A stretch of 64,000 nucleotides of DNA from Rossellomorea marisflavi (lineage in GTDB: Bacteria > Bacillota > Bacilli > Bacillales > Bacillaceae_B). Within the stretch, counting starts at the first letter, position 1; each line of letters begins with the position of its first letter. Positions 36,836 through 46,083 of the stretch are shown here, piece by piece. Under the pieces are notes generated by a model that searched no databases, was not told the origin of the DNA, and saw only the letters and a list, made by a program, of their open reading frames with translations. Both the position numbers and the translations under genes were made by a program. The stretch covers positions 4,223,001-4,287,000 of the forward strand of contig CP033051.1 in the NCBI GenBank assembly GCA_003667865.1, in the 5' to 3' direction.

Positions 36836-36871
36836 AAAAGAAAGCCTTTGTATCCAGGCTTTCCTTTTTTG
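36836..36871. terminator. Terminator after tRNA-Gln and mgsR
   Basis: AAAGAAAGCCT pairs with AGGCTTTCCTTT, with A- and T-runs on the two sides. It can serve both converging genes. Confidence 0.85.
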
Positions 36872-36876
36872 TATGT

Positions 36877-37257
36877 TTAACTGCTTAGTTTTAGGATTTG
36901 TTTCTTATTAGCCAAGCTTCTTAACCCTTCAGGATTATAACCAACAACAAGTTTGTTTCCATCTGTTAGTAAAGGTCTTCTTAATAACTTTGGATTTTCA
37001 ATAATTAGTTCAATAACTTTTGATAATGGCATTTCATTTACATCAATATTTAGAGCTTTGTATGTTTGGCTTCTCGTTGCAAGAATCTCGTCAAGTCCTT
37101 CAGATGTTAAGGATAGTAGCTGAACCAGCTCTTCATAGTTCGGTGTATCTCTGAAAATATGTCTTTCTTGAAAATCAACTGAATTTGCTTTTAACCATTT
37201 TTTAGCTTTTCGACAAGAGGTACAACTTGGATAAGTAAAAAAAGTTAATGAACTCAT
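36877..37257 (-). CDS. mgsR: Spx/ArsC-family regulator MgsR (YqgZ)
   Basis: 126-residue thioredoxin-fold protein of the Spx/ArsC family. N-terminal redox motif CTSC in TFFTYPSCTSCRKAKKWL, and the ArsC-like RRPLLTD segment. In B. subtilis MgsR (YqgZ) modulates a part of the general stress regulon by contact with RNA polymerase. Same chromosomal place. ATG with AAGGAGG. Confidence 0.88.
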   Translation of the reverse strand: MSSLTFFTYPSCTSCRKAKKWLKANSVDFQERHIFRDTPNYEELVQLLSLTSEGLDEILATRSQTYKALNIDVNEMPLSKVIELIIENPKLLRRPLLTDGNKLVVGYNPEGLRSLANKKQILKLSS

Positions 37258-37718
37258 TTTCTATGTCCTCCTTGTGTACACGTTTTGTTTAACTTATTTT
37301 ATACATTTATTGTACACTAACTGTATAACCTTTGTATAGCTTAAAATACAGAAAGTGTGAAAATTGATTGAACAATTATTGTACAATAAAAGGATTTTCT
37401 TTGATATTTCTATGTCATAGTAAAAATTTAGTCGTACTCACTTCTGCTAGAGTTGCAAAGTTTAACAATATTGCTTATTAGAATGACCTAGATTTTTTCT
37501 TATCTAAGTAATAGAAGTTATTATATTTATGTAAGCACTAGAATGGGTTCTGATTCTAAAAAAACTGAAATTCTTTTGGCTGGACTGTGTTTTTTCCACA
37601 TCCTTTTAATAAACATCGTGCAACTGTCACAAACTAGAAACAAACGGTTATTTACATTTCTTATATTATTCCTTTATAATATGTATGATGGACTTAGGGT
37701 TACAAAGGAGGGTTACAT
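37258..37718. other. Divergent promoter region mgsR/yqgY
   Basis: 461 bp. A sigma-A-type promoter for yqgY is visible as TTTACA, 18 bp, TATAAT (about 37651-37680). On the mgsR side the sequence is AT-rich with repeated GTGTAC/TTGTACA words, but no clear sigma-B promoter was found. A plus-strand open frame at 37543-37782 overlaps yqgY and has no gene-like features. Confidence 0.5.
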
Positions 37719-37961
37719 ATGGATCGTATGTACAGGGTTCTTGGATTCTGGACTGGGATTTTTGCTGTTATGTTCTATCTAGGACACATGCCAACTACAT
37801 CACTAATCTTTCTAGGCCAAACAGGATTCTTCATTTTATTAAGCTATCTGAAATTATCTGAACGTATGTATATTTATATTTTTGGTGCATACCTAACTGT
37901 CTTTTTCGCGGGCTTCACGTATTGGACAACATTTATGATGACTCCAGGAGCTGGACATTAA
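37719..37961 (+). CDS. yqgY: DUF2626 small membrane protein YqgY
   Basis: 80 residues with three short hydrophobic helices, starting MDRMYRVLGFWTGIFAVMFY and ending TPGAGH. Conserved in Bacillaceae, function unknown. GGAGGG precedes the ATG. Ends at a perfect bidirectional terminator shared with yqgX. Confidence 0.87.
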   Translation: MDRMYRVLGFWTGIFAVMFYLGHMPTTSLIFLGQTGFFILLSYLKLSERMYIYIFGAYLTVFFAGFTYWTTFMMTPGAGH

Positions 37962-37998
37962 AAAAAACCTCTTAGAGATTACTCTAAGAGGTTTTTTT
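37961..37998. terminator. Shared terminator yqgY/yqgX
   Basis: AAAAAAACCTCTTAGAG and CTCTAAGAGGTTTTTTT form a 17-bp stem with a tiny loop. The converging stops lie on its edges. Confidence 0.93.
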
Positions 37999-38629
37999 AG
38001 AATCCATTTAGAAAAGGGTTTGAATCCATTTCCTGTGAGATTATGGTTTCAGGTCCATGACCAGGTAAAACAATTGTTTCCTCATCTAGTGATAATAGTT
38101 TACGATGAATACTCTCCATTAGAACAGTTTGATTTCCACCAGGTAGATCCGTACGCCCGATACTTCCCATAAATAACGTGTCACCAGAAATGACTATATT
38201 ACGTTCCTTTAGATAATAAGAAACACTACCTGGCGAATGACCTGGAGTTTCAAAAACCTCTAGAGTAAAGCTTGAAAAATGAATTGGATTTTCACTATTA
38301 ATCATTTTATCTGCTTGTTTTAATCGTATCGTCTCTCCCATGAAGCGCCCAGAACCATTTAATGCAGGATCTAATAACCATTCCGCTTCTTTTTCATGTA
38401 CATATACAGGAATAGAATAGAGCTCTCTAACGTTGTCAACAGCCCCGATATGGTCAAAGTGAGCGTGTGTTAAAAGTATTGCTAATGGTTTTAATCCTTC
38501 GTTCTTTAAAAATGATTGAATCTTATTTCCTTCATGACCAGGATCAAAAATTAAACATTCTTTTTGATCATTCCAAACGATATAACAGTTTGTTTGCAAT
38601 GGACCTAGCGGCAATTGTTTATAATTCAT
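37997..38629 (-). CDS. yqgX: MBL-fold hydrolase YqgX (glyoxalase II-like)
   Basis: 210 residues, metallo-beta-lactamase fold. Metal motif THAHFDHIG, then PGHSPGSVSYYL, ISGDTLFMGSIGRTDLPGG and LPGHGPET. The family includes hydroxyacylglutathione hydrolases. The substrate in Bacillus is probably a bacillithiol or similar thioester. Start ATG 38629 is 6 nt after GGAGG. An ATG two codons earlier touches that site. Confidence 0.93.
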   Translation of the reverse strand: MNYKQLPLGPLQTNCYIVWNDQKECLIFDPGHEGNKIQSFLKNEGLKPLAILLTHAHFDHIGAVDNVRELYSIPVYVHEKEAEWLLDPALNGSGRFMGETIRLKQADKMINSENPIHFSSFTLEVFETPGHSPGSVSYYLKERNIVISGDTLFMGSIGRTDLPGGNQTVLMESIHRKLLSLDEETIVLPGHGPETIISQEMDSNPFLNGF

Positions 38630-38848
38630 ATTCATCCTCCTTCGAATACTATTATTTTACCATTACTTTTAAAAAGAACTGAACTTCCGATATGCAATGT
38701 GCCATAGAAGTGTCAAACTTTTCACCTCGACAAATCCTAAAAAAAACTATAAAATAAGAATTAAGTGTGATTATGCTTACATAGATATTTATTTATGTGC
38801 TGATAATGTAAATACAACGTGATTTACAAGGAAAGGGGACTTCTTAAA

Positions 38849-39022
38849 ATGGGTTTTGTTATTATTACTGCATTAGTTTCACTATTAGCTGTTTTCGGAA
38901 CGATTAGCTCATTAAAAAACAAAAATGCACTAGGAATTGTATTTGCTCTAGCTACTCTAGGAGTATTTGGATGGTTTACAATTATGACTGTTCTACACTC
39001 TGGTTACCCTGGTGGACATTAA
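38849..39022 (+). CDS. yqgW: DUF2759 small membrane protein YqgW
   Basis: 57 residues with two hydrophobic helices: MGFVIITALVSLLAVFGTI and ALGIVFALATLGVFGWFTI, ending GYPGGH. Start ATG 38849 has AAAGGGGA. An upstream in-frame codon at 38819 has no such site. Conserved in Bacillaceae, function unknown. Confidence 0.85.
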   Translation: MGFVIITALVSLLAVFGTISSLKNKNALGIVFALATLGVFGWFTIMTVLHSGYPGGH

Positions 39023-39040
39023 AATATAATTCACTTATGA

Positions 39041-39074
39041 AAAAAAGGATGCTCAATGTGAGCATCCTTTTTTT
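39041..39074. terminator. Bidirectional terminator yqgW/yqgV
   Basis: AAAAAAGGATGCTC and GAGCATCCTTTTTTT pair around a 5-nt loop. Confidence 0.92.
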
Positions 39075-39093
39075 CAAGTAAAGACAAGGGACA

Positions 39094-39420
39094 TTAGATG
39101 TCCCTTTTTTCTTTTAATTGCTTTTGAATGGTTTCTATTTTTTCTTCCATTACTCTAGATTTATCGCGACGGTCATCAATTCGTATATTCGTTGCTACTC
39201 TTTGAAGCCCTTTTTGAAAAGGAGCTTCATGTATGGCCTGAATAACTTTGAATAAAACAGATAGTTCTCCTTCAATAATCGTACTCATCGGAGTCAACTG
39301 AAATCGAATTAAGCCTTCTTCTTCATAACTCTGAAGAATTTCTTGAATTTCAACTATATATTTGCTTACGCTTGGTCCTTCCGTACCAATTGGAATAACT
39401 GTTACATCAACTATTGCCAC
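39094..39420 (-). CDS. yqgV: MTH1187-family thiamine-binding protein YqgV
   Basis: 108 residues, ferredoxin-like fold: VDVTVIPIGTEGPSVSKYI, then QLTPMSTIIEGELSVLFKVI and VATNIRIDDRRDK. Members bind hydroxymethylpyrimidine or thiamine. The start is GTG 39420 with GAAGGGA upstream. It follows yqgU. Confidence 0.88.
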   Translation of the reverse strand: MAIVDVTVIPIGTEGPSVSKYIVEIQEILQSYEEEGLIRFQLTPMSTIIEGELSVLFKVIQAIHEAPFQKGLQRVATNIRIDDRRDKSRVMEEKIETIQKQLKEKRDI

Positions 39421-39436
39421 CCTACAACGTCCCTTC

Positions 39437-40555
39437 TTACTTTAATAATTGGATAATCTCCTTGTCACCTAAGGAAATCACTTTCTCAAACCTGTGACCA
39501 TATAAGCAGTATTGACCATCACTAGAACAACTAATTGGTTCATTCATTAATTCATCAAATAGAACCAGTTTTTCTCCAGTTTCTGGGTCCCACTTCTCTA
39601 AAGTAAACGAACCGCTATACGTATCTATAAAACCAGTCCCTTTTGTGACAAAGGTAAAAAATGCATCATTCTCGTCCAGCATATCATAATAAGGAATATA
39701 CCAGTCAGAATATCGGCTTAATAAATTTACAGCAAATGAACTCAGCTCTACATTGTTTTCCTGGAATTTGTATTGGAAAGTTTGTTGCTCCTCATCAATT
39801 GGAGTGATTGTAAGAAGGCTTTCAGGATACTTCTTGTAGTGAAGAACTGATTCTTCTAGCTGTTCTATATGCCCTGTCAAATGATTTAAAACAATAAGAG
39901 GGGCCGTTAATGATACGGTATCCATATTCCAGTTCTGATAAATAAACTCATTATCGGAATACCATTGCATAAAAGGTTCTGAAACATCTAAAGAGTGTAA
40001 TGCATTCTCATTAATATTTAATACAGAAGTAGTAAAGCTCCAATCCTCAGCAAAACTTGTAATTAGGATTTGATTGGGATCAAAAGAGTTCCATTCATAA
40101 GAAAGCTCGTAAGACGGTATTTGTTCTTCATAGGAAAACTTTCCTGATAAATCAAATATACGAATCGTAGCCGAATATGTAAGAGGGGCTGTATGAAGTA
40201 GAACTTTTGTTTGATCCGGGCTAATATTTACATCTACATAAGGTTCATTTGTAGTAAAAAGAATTTTTTTACTTCCATCAAATAGATTATATTGAACGAT
40301 ATCTGTGTTCTTGCCGTTACGTTCGGTGAGAATGACTTCCTCTTCATTAATCCAACCAATATTGTCAATAAATTGGTCCTGATTAAATGGTGTAGGAATA
40401 ATAGTCTTTTCATCAACAATTGGCAAATCAGGCTCAGGTTCTTCATTTTCATTTGGGGAAGACGTTGATGGAGAAGGCTGCTGACTACCTTGACATGCAA
40501 AAAGCACTACAGTACAAAATATAAAGCAGATAAATAATAATAGCTTTTTATGCAT
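39437..40555 (-). CDS. yqgU: Lipoprotein YqgU
   Basis: 372 residues. Lipoprotein signal peptide with lipobox LFAC (Cys21), then a Pro/Ser/Glu-rich linker and a beta-rich domain with repeated DLSGKF / TGHIEQLEE / PETGEK-like motifs that suggests a beta-propeller. Anchored on the outer face of the membrane. Function unknown. ATG has GGGGGAG. Confidence 0.86.
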   Translation of the reverse strand: MHKKLLLFICFIFCTVVLFACQGSQQPSPSTSSPNENEEPEPDLPIVDEKTIIPTPFNQDQFIDNIGWINEEEVILTERNGKNTDIVQYNLFDGSKKILFTTNEPYVDVNISPDQTKVLLHTAPLTYSATIRIFDLSGKFSYEEQIPSYELSYEWNSFDPNQILITSFAEDWSFTTSVLNINENALHSLDVSEPFMQWYSDNEFIYQNWNMDTVSLTAPLIVLNHLTGHIEQLEESVLHYKKYPESLLTITPIDEEQQTFQYKFQENNVELSSFAVNLLSRYSDWYIPYYDMLDENDAFFTFVTKGTGFIDTYSGSFTLEKWDPETGEKLVLFDELMNEPISCSSDGQYCLYGHRFEKVISLGDKEIIQLLK

Positions 40556-40946
40556 GATACTCCCCCTTAACTTTCTCTCTATATAGTTAGACGTATATAA
40601 TTTAAAATTGTTTCAAAAATATAATAATTCAATGAGGGAAATTATCATTATTTTCGTTTGCCCAGTCTCTTTACTGCTAAGATAAACGTGGTAGGAGACT
40701 TCATTCCCCTACTAGTAACTGTTTATATAAGCACATCTGTCGAAAGTTTTGATCATTGGCTAGTGACTTCATGATTTAAAGGTATTGTTGCATCCAAAAG
40801 GACTGATTCAACAGTTATAGAATCAGCCCTATGCAAACTAATTATGCTATTAGTGTGGTTGTTCTAGTCGCTCAACAATAACGGCATTAAATCTATAATG
40901 AATCATTTTACTCCTTTATTGTCTTTTCGACAATAACTAAAATTTA
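40556..40946. other. Intergenic region yqgU/yqgT
   Basis: 391 bp without a gene. Apart from the yqgT terminator at 40796-40829 and probable yqgU promoter sequence near 40570-40680, nothing was recognised. Confidence 0.5.
40796..40829 (-). terminator. Intrinsic terminator of yqgT
   Basis: GGCTGATTC and GAATCAGTCC form a stem followed by TTTT on the minus strand. The flank TAGAATCAGCCCTATGC resembles that of the accBC-yqhY terminator near 2998-3014. Confidence 0.7.
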
Positions 40947-42140
40947 TTAATACCATCGAAAAACGGATACTAAAAAAATCCCTAACATGTTTTCATAAAT
41001 TTGATTAAACTGTGATAAGGGGAGAGGATTGATCCCCTTGCCTAATTCAATCGTAAAACCTGCTTTTTGAAATTCTTTAATGAACCAATCTTTATATCCA
41101 GCATAACTATCAACATATTGTACAGACCGATAACCGCTCACCCTTTCAAAGTCCTCTGCTAGAAAAGTGGACTCTTGTGGCTCTAACCCCTCATACCCCC
41201 AATAAAATTCCTGTCCTTGTGTGTGAAGTGCTAAAGCACGGTCAAACAGCCTCTCCCTTGACAGTTTTGCCATCGATACAGCCTCAGGCTCTGATAACGG
41301 TTTATAGCCCGGGAAATCCCGAGGTGCAGGACTTTTGGGTTCCTTTCTTTCTTTTTCAATTTCCCACTTTGCTGGATACTGATTGTTTAGGTCTACTCCA
41401 TTTATATTTGCTTTCCATCCCGTGAAATCGGTGCTTCCATCATTGATGGCAATCAATTCTTCCTCAAGAGCAGGCGGTGGCCCATCTAATACTAAATCCA
41501 CCCCATCAGGATTTACCATAGGAACAAATGAAATGGTTACATCGTTATAGATTGGAAGCGTCAAAACTCCGCGAATGGCTGCAGAGTTTACCAATGAAAG
41601 AAGATAATCATTCAGAAACTGCATAAGAATGGCTGATGTGATCCACTCATTTGCATGAAAGGAACCATTAAAATGAACTTTCTTTTCTCCATTTCCAATC
41701 TTAATTTCAAATAAATCTTTTTCCAATACACTTTTGCCAATACGATTAACACGAATAAATGGATAAGAATCTCGGAGATTCTGAAGATCCTCTTGAAGCC
41801 TAGCATACGTATAGGAAGTTTTGGCACTCACCACTCTGCCACTAATTCTTTTCGGAAGTAAGATCTCATTTCCAACTTGTAATGTTGTAGGGTTGATGTT
41901 TTGATTTAAGAGCAAGAGTGCATCCACATCCAAATTTCTCTTCCGTGCTAATTTCCAAGGTGTATCATCTTCTTTAATCGTATATTGCTCAATATCAAAG
42001 CCTGGAATCATTATGTCTTGACCAATCTGAAGAGACTTTTCTTGCGAGGATGGATTAGAATCAATAATTAACTGGACCGGAATATAAAATAGTTGACTAT
42101 AATACCACAATGTATCTCCTCTTCTTATACGAACCTGCAT
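40947..42140 (-). CDS. yqgT: LysM-M14 gamma-D-glutamyl-meso-diaminopimelate peptidase (YqgT)
   Basis: 397 residues. Two LysM domains (about 2-47 and 51-97: RRGDTLWYYSQLF, IKEDDTPWKLARKRN) bind peptidoglycan. They are followed by an M14 carboxypeptidase domain with zinc ligands in GSFHANEW (His, Glu), ALALHTQGQ (His) and catalytic Glu in FTIELGKG. No signal peptide is visible, as in the Lysinibacillus sphaericus endopeptidase I group, which acts on spore peptidoglycan. ATG has AGGAGG. Confidence 0.93.
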   Translation of the reverse strand: MQVRIRRGDTLWYYSQLFYIPVQLIIDSNPSSQEKSLQIGQDIMIPGFDIEQYTIKEDDTPWKLARKRNLDVDALLLLNQNINPTTLQVGNEILLPKRISGRVVSAKTSYTYARLQEDLQNLRDSYPFIRVNRIGKSVLEKDLFEIKIGNGEKKVHFNGSFHANEWITSAILMQFLNDYLLSLVNSAAIRGVLTLPIYNDVTISFVPMVNPDGVDLVLDGPPPALEEELIAINDGSTDFTGWKANINGVDLNNQYPAKWEIEKERKEPKSPAPRDFPGYKPLSEPEAVSMAKLSRERLFDRALALHTQGQEFYWGYEGLEPQESTFLAEDFERVSGYRSVQYVDSYAGYKDWFIKEFQKAGFTIELGKGINPLPLSQFNQIYENMLGIFLVSVFRWY

Positions 42141-42333
42141 GGATCATATCCTCCTAATTCATATTCTCTTATTACTTTTATGTAAATGAAATAAAATCAT
42201 GACAAAGGAATCGCGAATATTCTGGTCTTTAATATGTCTTCCTCAATTCTGTATTAAAATAATTGATCTATTGTATTTCAATAATACAAGCAACTGTATT
42301 TCATCATCATTCTTAAACCTTCTATTCAAATAG

Positions 42334-42362
42334 AAAAAAGACGAGGTAAAAACCTCGTCTTA
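42334..42362 (-). terminator. Intrinsic terminator of the ltaS-type gene
   Basis: AAGACGAGGT and ACCTCGTCTT pair around a T-rich loop and are followed by TTTT on the minus strand. Confidence 0.9.
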
Positions 42363-42364
42363 TC

Positions 42365-44236
42365 TTAGCTATCTTTTCGATATTCGGTTTGACCATAGAA
42401 GCGCAATAAGTCTCCGTAAATAATCTTATCGGAATATTGAAGCTCTTGCTCGGCACGCTTCTTAAATGGTTCACATGCATCCATTTCAATCGGCTCTTCC
42501 GTATCTTTATCCCAACATTTATTGTCAGCATAGACTACGTCTTTTGTAATAAATCTCCCATCACGAAGAATAGTAAATTCTTCATATTGTGGAGAGAACA
42601 GGTCAGATCCAAATTGAATATCTTTTTTTGTATCAATCCCCAATAAATGCATAATTGTAGGCTTTAAGTCAATTTGTCCAGATACATTCGAAATCGTTTT
42701 TCCTTCCATTCCAGGAATATGAATGATTAATGGAACACGTTGTAGTTGTGTTGAAACGTATGGTGTCACTTCTTTTCCTAAATATTGGCTCATCGCCTCA
42801 TTATGGTTTTCAGAGATCCCGTAGTGATCTCCATACATAACAATGACTGAGTTATCATAAATACCTGAGTCCTTCAGATCCTGGATAAACTCTTTTACAG
42901 CCTCGTCCATATAACGAACTGTTTGGAAATAACGATTTAATGTACCACTGTTAGAATCATATTCTTCAATGAATTGATCCTCTTCATCTAAATAGAATGG
43001 ATAGTGATTTGTTAAGGTAATTAACTTTGTAGCAAATGGTTGTTGCATGTCTTCCATATGCGCCACAGATTCTTGGAAGAACGGAATATCCTTCATACCC
43101 CAGTTAACAGAATTTTCTTCTGTAGCATTGTAATCAGGTAATGAATAGAAGCGTTGGTAACCTAGTGACTGATACATTACATCACGGTTCCAAAAGCTTT
43201 TGTTATTTGCATGCATAGTTGCTGTAAAGTAGCCCGATTCACCTAACTTTTCAGTCATAGATTCGAACTCGTTACCAGAATGCGTAAAGAATACAGCACC
43301 TCTATTTAAAGGATAAAGTGAATTATCAAATAAAAATTCAGAGTCTGACGTCTTCCCTTGTTGTGTTTGGTGATAAAAATTGTCAAAATAGAAGCTTTCT
43401 TTTACAAATTCATTTAAGAATGGTGTTGTTACTTGACCATTAACAGTCGAGTTAAGTGTGAAATTTTGTAGTGACTCTAAAGAAACAACGATTAAGTTTT
43501 TATCTTTAGCTACTCCAAACATATCTTCACTTGGTGGAATATAACTAGCACGAACATAGTTATCGATATCCGTTAGTTCACTACCATCTGCTAAAGCACG
43601 CTGAGCAGACGATTTTGATTGTAAAAAGATATCATACAAATGGTAATTGTACGTACCGATATTCTTCACTAGCATCTCGCGGTCAAATGTTCTTGTTAAC
43701 AATTGTGGTCTTTCACTTTCAGCTAACCCCAAATTAAAAAATGCTAATGACGTAGCAACTAAGAAGTATGCGCGACGTTTTGATTTTGTATAATCTAAAG
43801 CTTTAAAGAAACTTGGTTTAAATTTAACTAAAACGGCAAGAATGATGATATCAATAAAAATTAACAAGTCTGCCCATTCAACAATCTCGGTTGCACTTGA
43901 TCCAAGATCAGAGAAGTTACTTGTTTGGAATAATACTGGTAATGTTAAGAAATCATTAAAAAAGCGATAGAATATTACATTACCGTATAATACAGCTGAA
44001 ACAATGAAGCTTGTTATTAGTATATAACGCACTTTCGCTTTTTCTGTTTTAAGGAATAGTGCAATCCCAAATATGAACAATAAAAAGCTAAGTGGGTTAA
44101 TGAATAAGATAACCTCTTGTATAAAATTATCAATTTTAATATCAAAACTAGTTTTATAGACTATATACGTTTTAATCCAAAGTAAGAGTGATGCAAGAAT
44201 AATGATCGACATCTTCGGCCATTTTCTATTTTTCAT
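42365..44236 (-). CDS. yqgS: LtaS-family lipoteichoic acid synthase/primase (YqgS)
   Basis: Polyglycerol-phosphate transferase using phosphatidylglycerol. 623 residues: five membrane helices in the first 200 residues, then an extracellular sulfatase-type domain with [12 protein letters not shown] (metal Glu), the catalytic Thr in [24 protein letters not shown] (Asp, His) and a C-terminal [12 protein letters not shown]-terminus [20 protein letters not shown] matches YqgS. Start ATG 44236 has GGGAGGG 10 nt upstream. Confidence 0.94.
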   Translation of the reverse strand: MKNRKWPKMSIIILASLLLWIKTYIVYKTSFDIKIDNFIQEVILFINPLSFLLFIFGIALFLKTEKAKVRYILITSFIVSAVLYGNVIFYRFFNDFLTLPVLFQTSNFSDLGSSATEIVEWADLLIFIDIIILAVLVKFKPSFFKALDYTKSKRRAYFLVATSLAFFNLGLAESERPQLLTRTFDREMLVKNIGTYNYHLYDIFLQSKSSAQRALADGSELTDIDNYVRASYIPPSEDMFGVAKDKNLIVVSLESLQNFTLNSTVNGQVTTPFLNEFVKESFYFDNFYHQTQQGKTSDSEFLFDNSLYPLNRGAVFFTHSGNEFESMTEKLGESGYFTATMHANNKSFWNRDVMYQSLGYQRFYSLPDYNATEENSVNWGMKDIPFFQESVAHMEDMQQPFATKLITLTNHYPFYLDEEDQFIEEYDSNSGTLNRYFQTVRYMDEAVKEFIQDLKDSGIYDNSVIVMYGDHYGISENHNEAMSQYLGKEVTPYVSTQLQRVPLIIHIPGMEGKTISNVSGQIDLKPTIMHLLGIDTKKDIQFGSDLFSPQYEEFTILRDGRFITKDVVYADNKCWDKDTEEPIEMDACEPFKKRAEQELQYSDKIIYGDLLRFYGQTEYRKDS

Positions 44237-44634
44237 AATGATGTTTCCCTCCCTGTACAACACATAAACAAACCTTTATTTTTGGAATTATATTCTAAAT
44301 ATTTGAAAATTTAGGGGCTCGCTATTAAACCTTTGAATATCTTAATACTTTTTTTACAAAAGGTCAAATGAATTTTTACATCGTTTTAGTATTATTGAAA
44401 AGTTACCACCATTCTTTTTTGCACACAATATTAGACGTACTAGGACAGTAAAAGTTTCAAATAAATGCATAAAAAATTCAATTTCATAAATTGGTCACAA
44501 TTTCAAAAAATAAAAAGCAATCCTTTCTACCTATTATGGTAGAAAGGATTGTTTTTTATCTCTTATACATTTTCCAAAATTCCCCATGAAAAAACTTACA
44601 TAATTTTGTTAATGATTTAGTGAACATACTGCGT
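44237..44634. other. Intergenic region between glcK and yqgS
   Basis: 398 bp, very AT-rich. Holds the glcK terminator (44516-44556) and presumably the yqgS promoter. No gene or structured RNA was recognised. Confidence 0.5.
44516..44556 (-). terminator. Intrinsic terminator of yqgQ-glcK
   Basis: CAATCCTTTCTACC and GGTAGAAAGGATTG pair perfectly with a short loop. A T-rich stretch follows on the minus strand. Confidence 0.88.
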
Positions 44635-45606
44635 TTATTTTAAATGATTTTTCACAAGCCAAGCTGCACCAATAACTCCTGCGTCATTTCCTAAAGTAGC
44701 AATGGATATATTAGTTGAAACGGCTACAGTCGGAAAAGCAAACTTCTTAAAGTAATCAAGAACAGGATCTAGTAAAATAGTACCAGCTTTTGAAACTCCA
44801 CCACCAAGTACAATTTTCTCAGGATTTAGTGCATTCCCTAAATTCGCCAATGAAAGTCCTAAGTAAAAAGCAAGCTGGTTAACCGTTTCTTTGGCAAGAC
44901 TATCACCATTTCGCGCAGCGTCAAATATGTCTTTTGCACTAATGGTTAGATCCTTATTAAACTGCTCTCGTAATATTGTTTCTTCTTGTGTTTGATTGAG
45001 TCTCTCTGTTGCAAGACGCACAACACCTGTTGCAGATGCAACCGTTTCCAGACATCCTTTCTTTCCACAGTTACACTGAAAACCGTTCTCTGGAACAACG
45101 GTAATATGGCCAATTTCTCCTGCTGCTCCTTTTACACCATTTACAATATTACCATTTGTAATAATTCCTCCACCAACACCCGTCCCTAGGGTAACACAAA
45201 CAAGATCCTTTGCCCCATCTCCAGCACCCTTCCACATTTCACCTAGTGCAGCACAGTTGGCATCATTATCAATTACTGCTTCTAGACCTGTTTCCATTTC
45301 TAATAGGTCTTTAAGAGGAGTATTTTTTTCCCAACCAAGATTTACTGTTTCATAAATAATACCTTTTGCCTTATCAATCGGGCCGGGAGCTCCCATACCT
45401 ATTCCCAATAATTTATCTTTTGTTAGGTCAAGCTCTTCTAATTTCTTGTCAATTGACTTTGCAATATTTACAATAATATTTTTCCCTTGGTTCGTATTAT
45501 CTGTTGGAATTTCCCACTTATGTAAAAGTTCACCGTATAAATTTAAAAAAGCAATCTTTGTAGTTGTACCGCCTAAGTCTACACCTACTAACCATTTTTC
45601 ACTCAT
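44635..45606 (-). CDS. glcK: Glucokinase (ROK family)
   Basis: Phosphorylates glucose with ATP. 323 residues: phosphate loop [14 protein letters not shown], catalytic [27 protein letters not shown] and the ROK zinc motif [10 protein letters not shown]. Start ATG 45606 has AAAGGTG and overlaps the yqgQ stop by 8 bp. ORF extension to 45615 is not supported. Confidence 0.96.
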   Translation of the reverse strand: MSEKWLVGVDLGGTTTKIAFLNLYGELLHKWEIPTDNTNQGKNIIVNIAKSIDKKLEELDLTKDKLLGIGMGAPGPIDKAKGIIYETVNLGWEKNTPLKDLLEMETGLEAVIDNDANCAALGEMWKGAGDGAKDLVCVTLGTGVGGGIITNGNIVNGVKGAAGEIGHITVVPENGFQCNCGKKGCLETVASATGVVRLATERLNQTQEETILREQFNKDLTISAKDIFDAARNGDSLAKETVNQLAFYLGLSLANLGNALNPEKIVLGGGVSKAGTILLDPVLDYFKKFAFPTVAVSTNISIATLGNDAGVIGAAWLVKNHLK

Positions 45607-45820
45607 TGTAATCACCTTTTTTATTTTTTTCTATTTCTTGCTGTGTTTCGTGACGAATCAGCAGCATAGCAACTTGAAACTCTTTACTGTCTAATAATTG
45701 TGAAGAGTAGAGTTCACGCAATTCTGTTTCCATCATTTCTAAATCAGACAGTCGACTCCCTGTATAAATAAATATGCCATATCGTTTTAGTAATTGCTGA
45801 ACATCATAAAACGTTTTCAT
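45599..45820 (-). CDS. yqgQ: YqgQ (DUF910) small protein
   Basis: 73 residues, all-helical: [38 protein letters not shown]. Always next to glcK in Bacillaceae and translationally overlapped with it here. Predicted to bind single-stranded nucleic acid from its three-helix fold. Not proven. Confidence 0.9.
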   Translation of the reverse strand: MKTFYDVQQLLKRYGIFIYTGSRLSDLEMMETELRELYSSQLLDSKEFQVAMLLIRHETQQEIEKNKKGDYNE

Positions 45821-45956
45821 ATCCGGACACCAGCTTTCAACTTCTATAACACAATAAAGTATAAAGTAAATGAATAGAGTTCACAAGCACTTCGATAATA
45901 TCAACGTTATGATATAACTTTCGAGAGAAGCGCCTAGATCAAACAGTTATGAACAT

Positions 45957-46062
45957 GAAAAAAGTTGAGGTTGTAAGGGGTATTTACGTCCTATCAAATG
46001 GTGTCGATTGGTCTATTCCAACCCCAATTGAAAACGCGTTCACCTTTTTCGCAACCTCAACC
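45957..46062 (-). terminator. Long-loop terminator after the SpoVAF-like gene
   Basis: GTTGAGGTTG (minus strand, 46061-46052) pairs with CAACCTCAAC (45973-45964) across about 78 nt that include a second GGGGT/ACCCC stem. Six T follow. The large, structured loop is unusual for a plain terminator. Confidence 0.65.
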
Positions 46063-46083
46063 TAGTTTCTTCTATTATATATA

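Noticed and set aside
37543..37782. Plus-strand open frame of 79 codons before yqgY
   Set aside because: It overlaps yqgY in another frame, lacks a ribosome-binding site and covers the yqgY promoter.
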